The notes beneath the pieces are model-generated. The model was not told the DNA's origin. It saw nothing but the letters and a program-made list of their open reading frames with translations, and made no database searches. From positions 1 through 20,196 of the IMG/VR virus record IMGVR_UViG_3300024054_000064: a stretch of 20,196 nt of DNA. One strand, 5' to 3'. Below are positions 19,829-20,196 of this stretch, piece after piece. Each line of letters opens with the position of its first letter. The stretch's first letter is position 1. The position numbers and the translations under genes were made by a program. This stretch comes from a virus.

Positions 19829-19847
19829 GGCCTCATAGTCCCACTTT

Positions 19848-20072
19848 TCAACCAGACATCGCCGACTTCATAACACCGACATCGACGATTTCACACACAT
19901 GCTGATCGCAGATGAGTTTACCGCCGACAACGCACTCGGACATTAATACCTTCCAGCCGACAGGGAGAGACGGTCGTTGCCAGTTGATGCCCCAAACGAT
20001 CGAGCACGCCTGCTCGTCGGCGATCTCGCGCCTACAAACATCACATTGGAACACATACCGGATCGTGACCAT
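19848..20072 (-). CDS. Small Cys-rich protein, possible zinc binder
   Basis: A 74-residue protein with AAGGAGGAG eight bases before ATG 20072. Near the N-terminus is FQCDVC (Cys10, Cys13), and near the end ICDQHVC (Cys55, His58, Cys60), with further Cys at 23 and 47. The two outer pairs could form one zinc site. The middle holds a beta-like region with Trp (IVWGINWQRPSLPVGWKVLM). It precedes the terminase genes. The function is unknown; the call as a zinc protein rests on Cys/His spacing only. Confidence 0.7.
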   Translation of the reverse strand: MVTIRYVFQCDVCRREIADEQACSIVWGINWQRPSLPVGWKVLMSECVVGGKLICDQHVCEIVDVGVMKSAMSG

Positions 20073-20105
20073 CCGCTCCGCTCCTCCTCCTTGACGCAGC
20101 CAGCG

Positions 20106-20195
20106 TCAGAGCAGGCTCAGAATGAGCGCCAGTTTTCTCGTCAGCTCCGCACTCTGCGCCCGCGCCTCAAAAACCTGCCCGGCAAGTCCTCCCCC
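20106..20195 (-). CDS. C-terminal end of an unknown gene cut by the window edge
   Basis: The last 29 codons of a minus-strand frame that enters from the right edge and stops at TGA 20108-20106. The tail reads GLAGQVFEARAQSAELTRK then LALILSLL, an amphipathic helix with a hydrophobic end. It is followed by 33 bases to the next start, with a 6-bp inverted repeat TGACGC/GCGTCA between. The spacing and gene packing fit a real upstream gene, but too little is visible to name it. Confidence 0.45.
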   Translation of the reverse strand, partial: GGGLAGQVFEARAQSAELTRKLALILSLL

Positions 20196-20196
20196 C

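Noticed and set aside
20092-20108. Inverted repeat TGACGC/GCGTCA before the Cys-rich gene
   Set aside because: The stem is only 6 bp with no U-tract, it overlaps the upstream stop, and it could be chance. It may be a minor feature but is not called.
1-20196. CRISPR array, tRNA genes, diversity-generating retroelement, insertion sequence, integrase or att site
   Set aside because: I found no regular direct repeats with spacers, no cloverleaf-like segments, no reverse transcriptase or variable/template repeat pair, and no transposase or recombinase product. The only tandem repeats are in frame inside the internal virion gene.

Overview
This window is one stretch of a tailed bacteriophage (or prophage) genome. 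Every convincing gene lies on the minus strand, so transcription runs from the right edge (about 20196) to the left edge (1). Genes are packed head to tail. Stops and starts often overlap (ATGA, GTGA, TGATG, TAATG) and no gap exceeds 100 bases. A large terminase, a long portal, a scaffold, an N4-gp56-like capsid protein, an adaptor and a large tail protein are present, but no tape measure, tail tube or sheath gene is visible. This suggests a short-tailed (podovirus-like) virion. Two lipoproteins and a spanin-like overlapping gene pair near a cell-wall hydrolase point to a Gram-negative host. The host genus cannot be told from the sequence, and there is no integrase, replication or RNA polymerase gene here to show lifestyle.

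Layout in transcription order. (1) 20195-16980: the tail of an unknown gene, a small Cys-rich protein, the small and large terminase subunits, a small beta-rich phage protein, a membrane-anchored coiled-coil protein, a helix-turn-helix protein and two short unknowns. This block ends in a strong intrinsic terminator (16901-16949) with a possible competing hairpin just upstream of it. (2) 16884-9749: a beta-helix protein, two lipoproteins, portal, a short portal-linked protein, scaffold, major capsid protein and a probable decoration protein. Gaps in the head genes hold stem-loops without a U-tract. (3) 9680-4311: an exported membrane protein, the adaptor, a 62-residue protein that resembles part of its neighbour, a 703-residue tail protein and a repeat-type tail fibre that begins with a signal peptide. 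(4) 4296-2760: lysis genes (SleB-type hydrolase, holin candidates, a nested lipoprotein). (5) 2763-666: a secreted 4-Cys protein, a zinc-ribbon-like protein and a long repeat-containing probable internal virion protein. Its stop codon lies within a second, weaker terminator (658-685). (6) 650-1: a GNAT acetyltransferase with no visible ribosome site and a truncated hydrophobic protein.

Together these genes would package DNA (terminase/portal), build the procapsid (scaffold/capsid/decoration), attach the tail and fibres, and lyse the cell. I do not see a wholly new multi-gene system. The points most worth a second look are the attenuator-like leader at 16898-16982, the phased 11-bp repeats ahead of the small terminase gene, a probable frameshift in the start of one lipoprotein, the signal peptide on the tail fibre, and the unusually high number of exported products.
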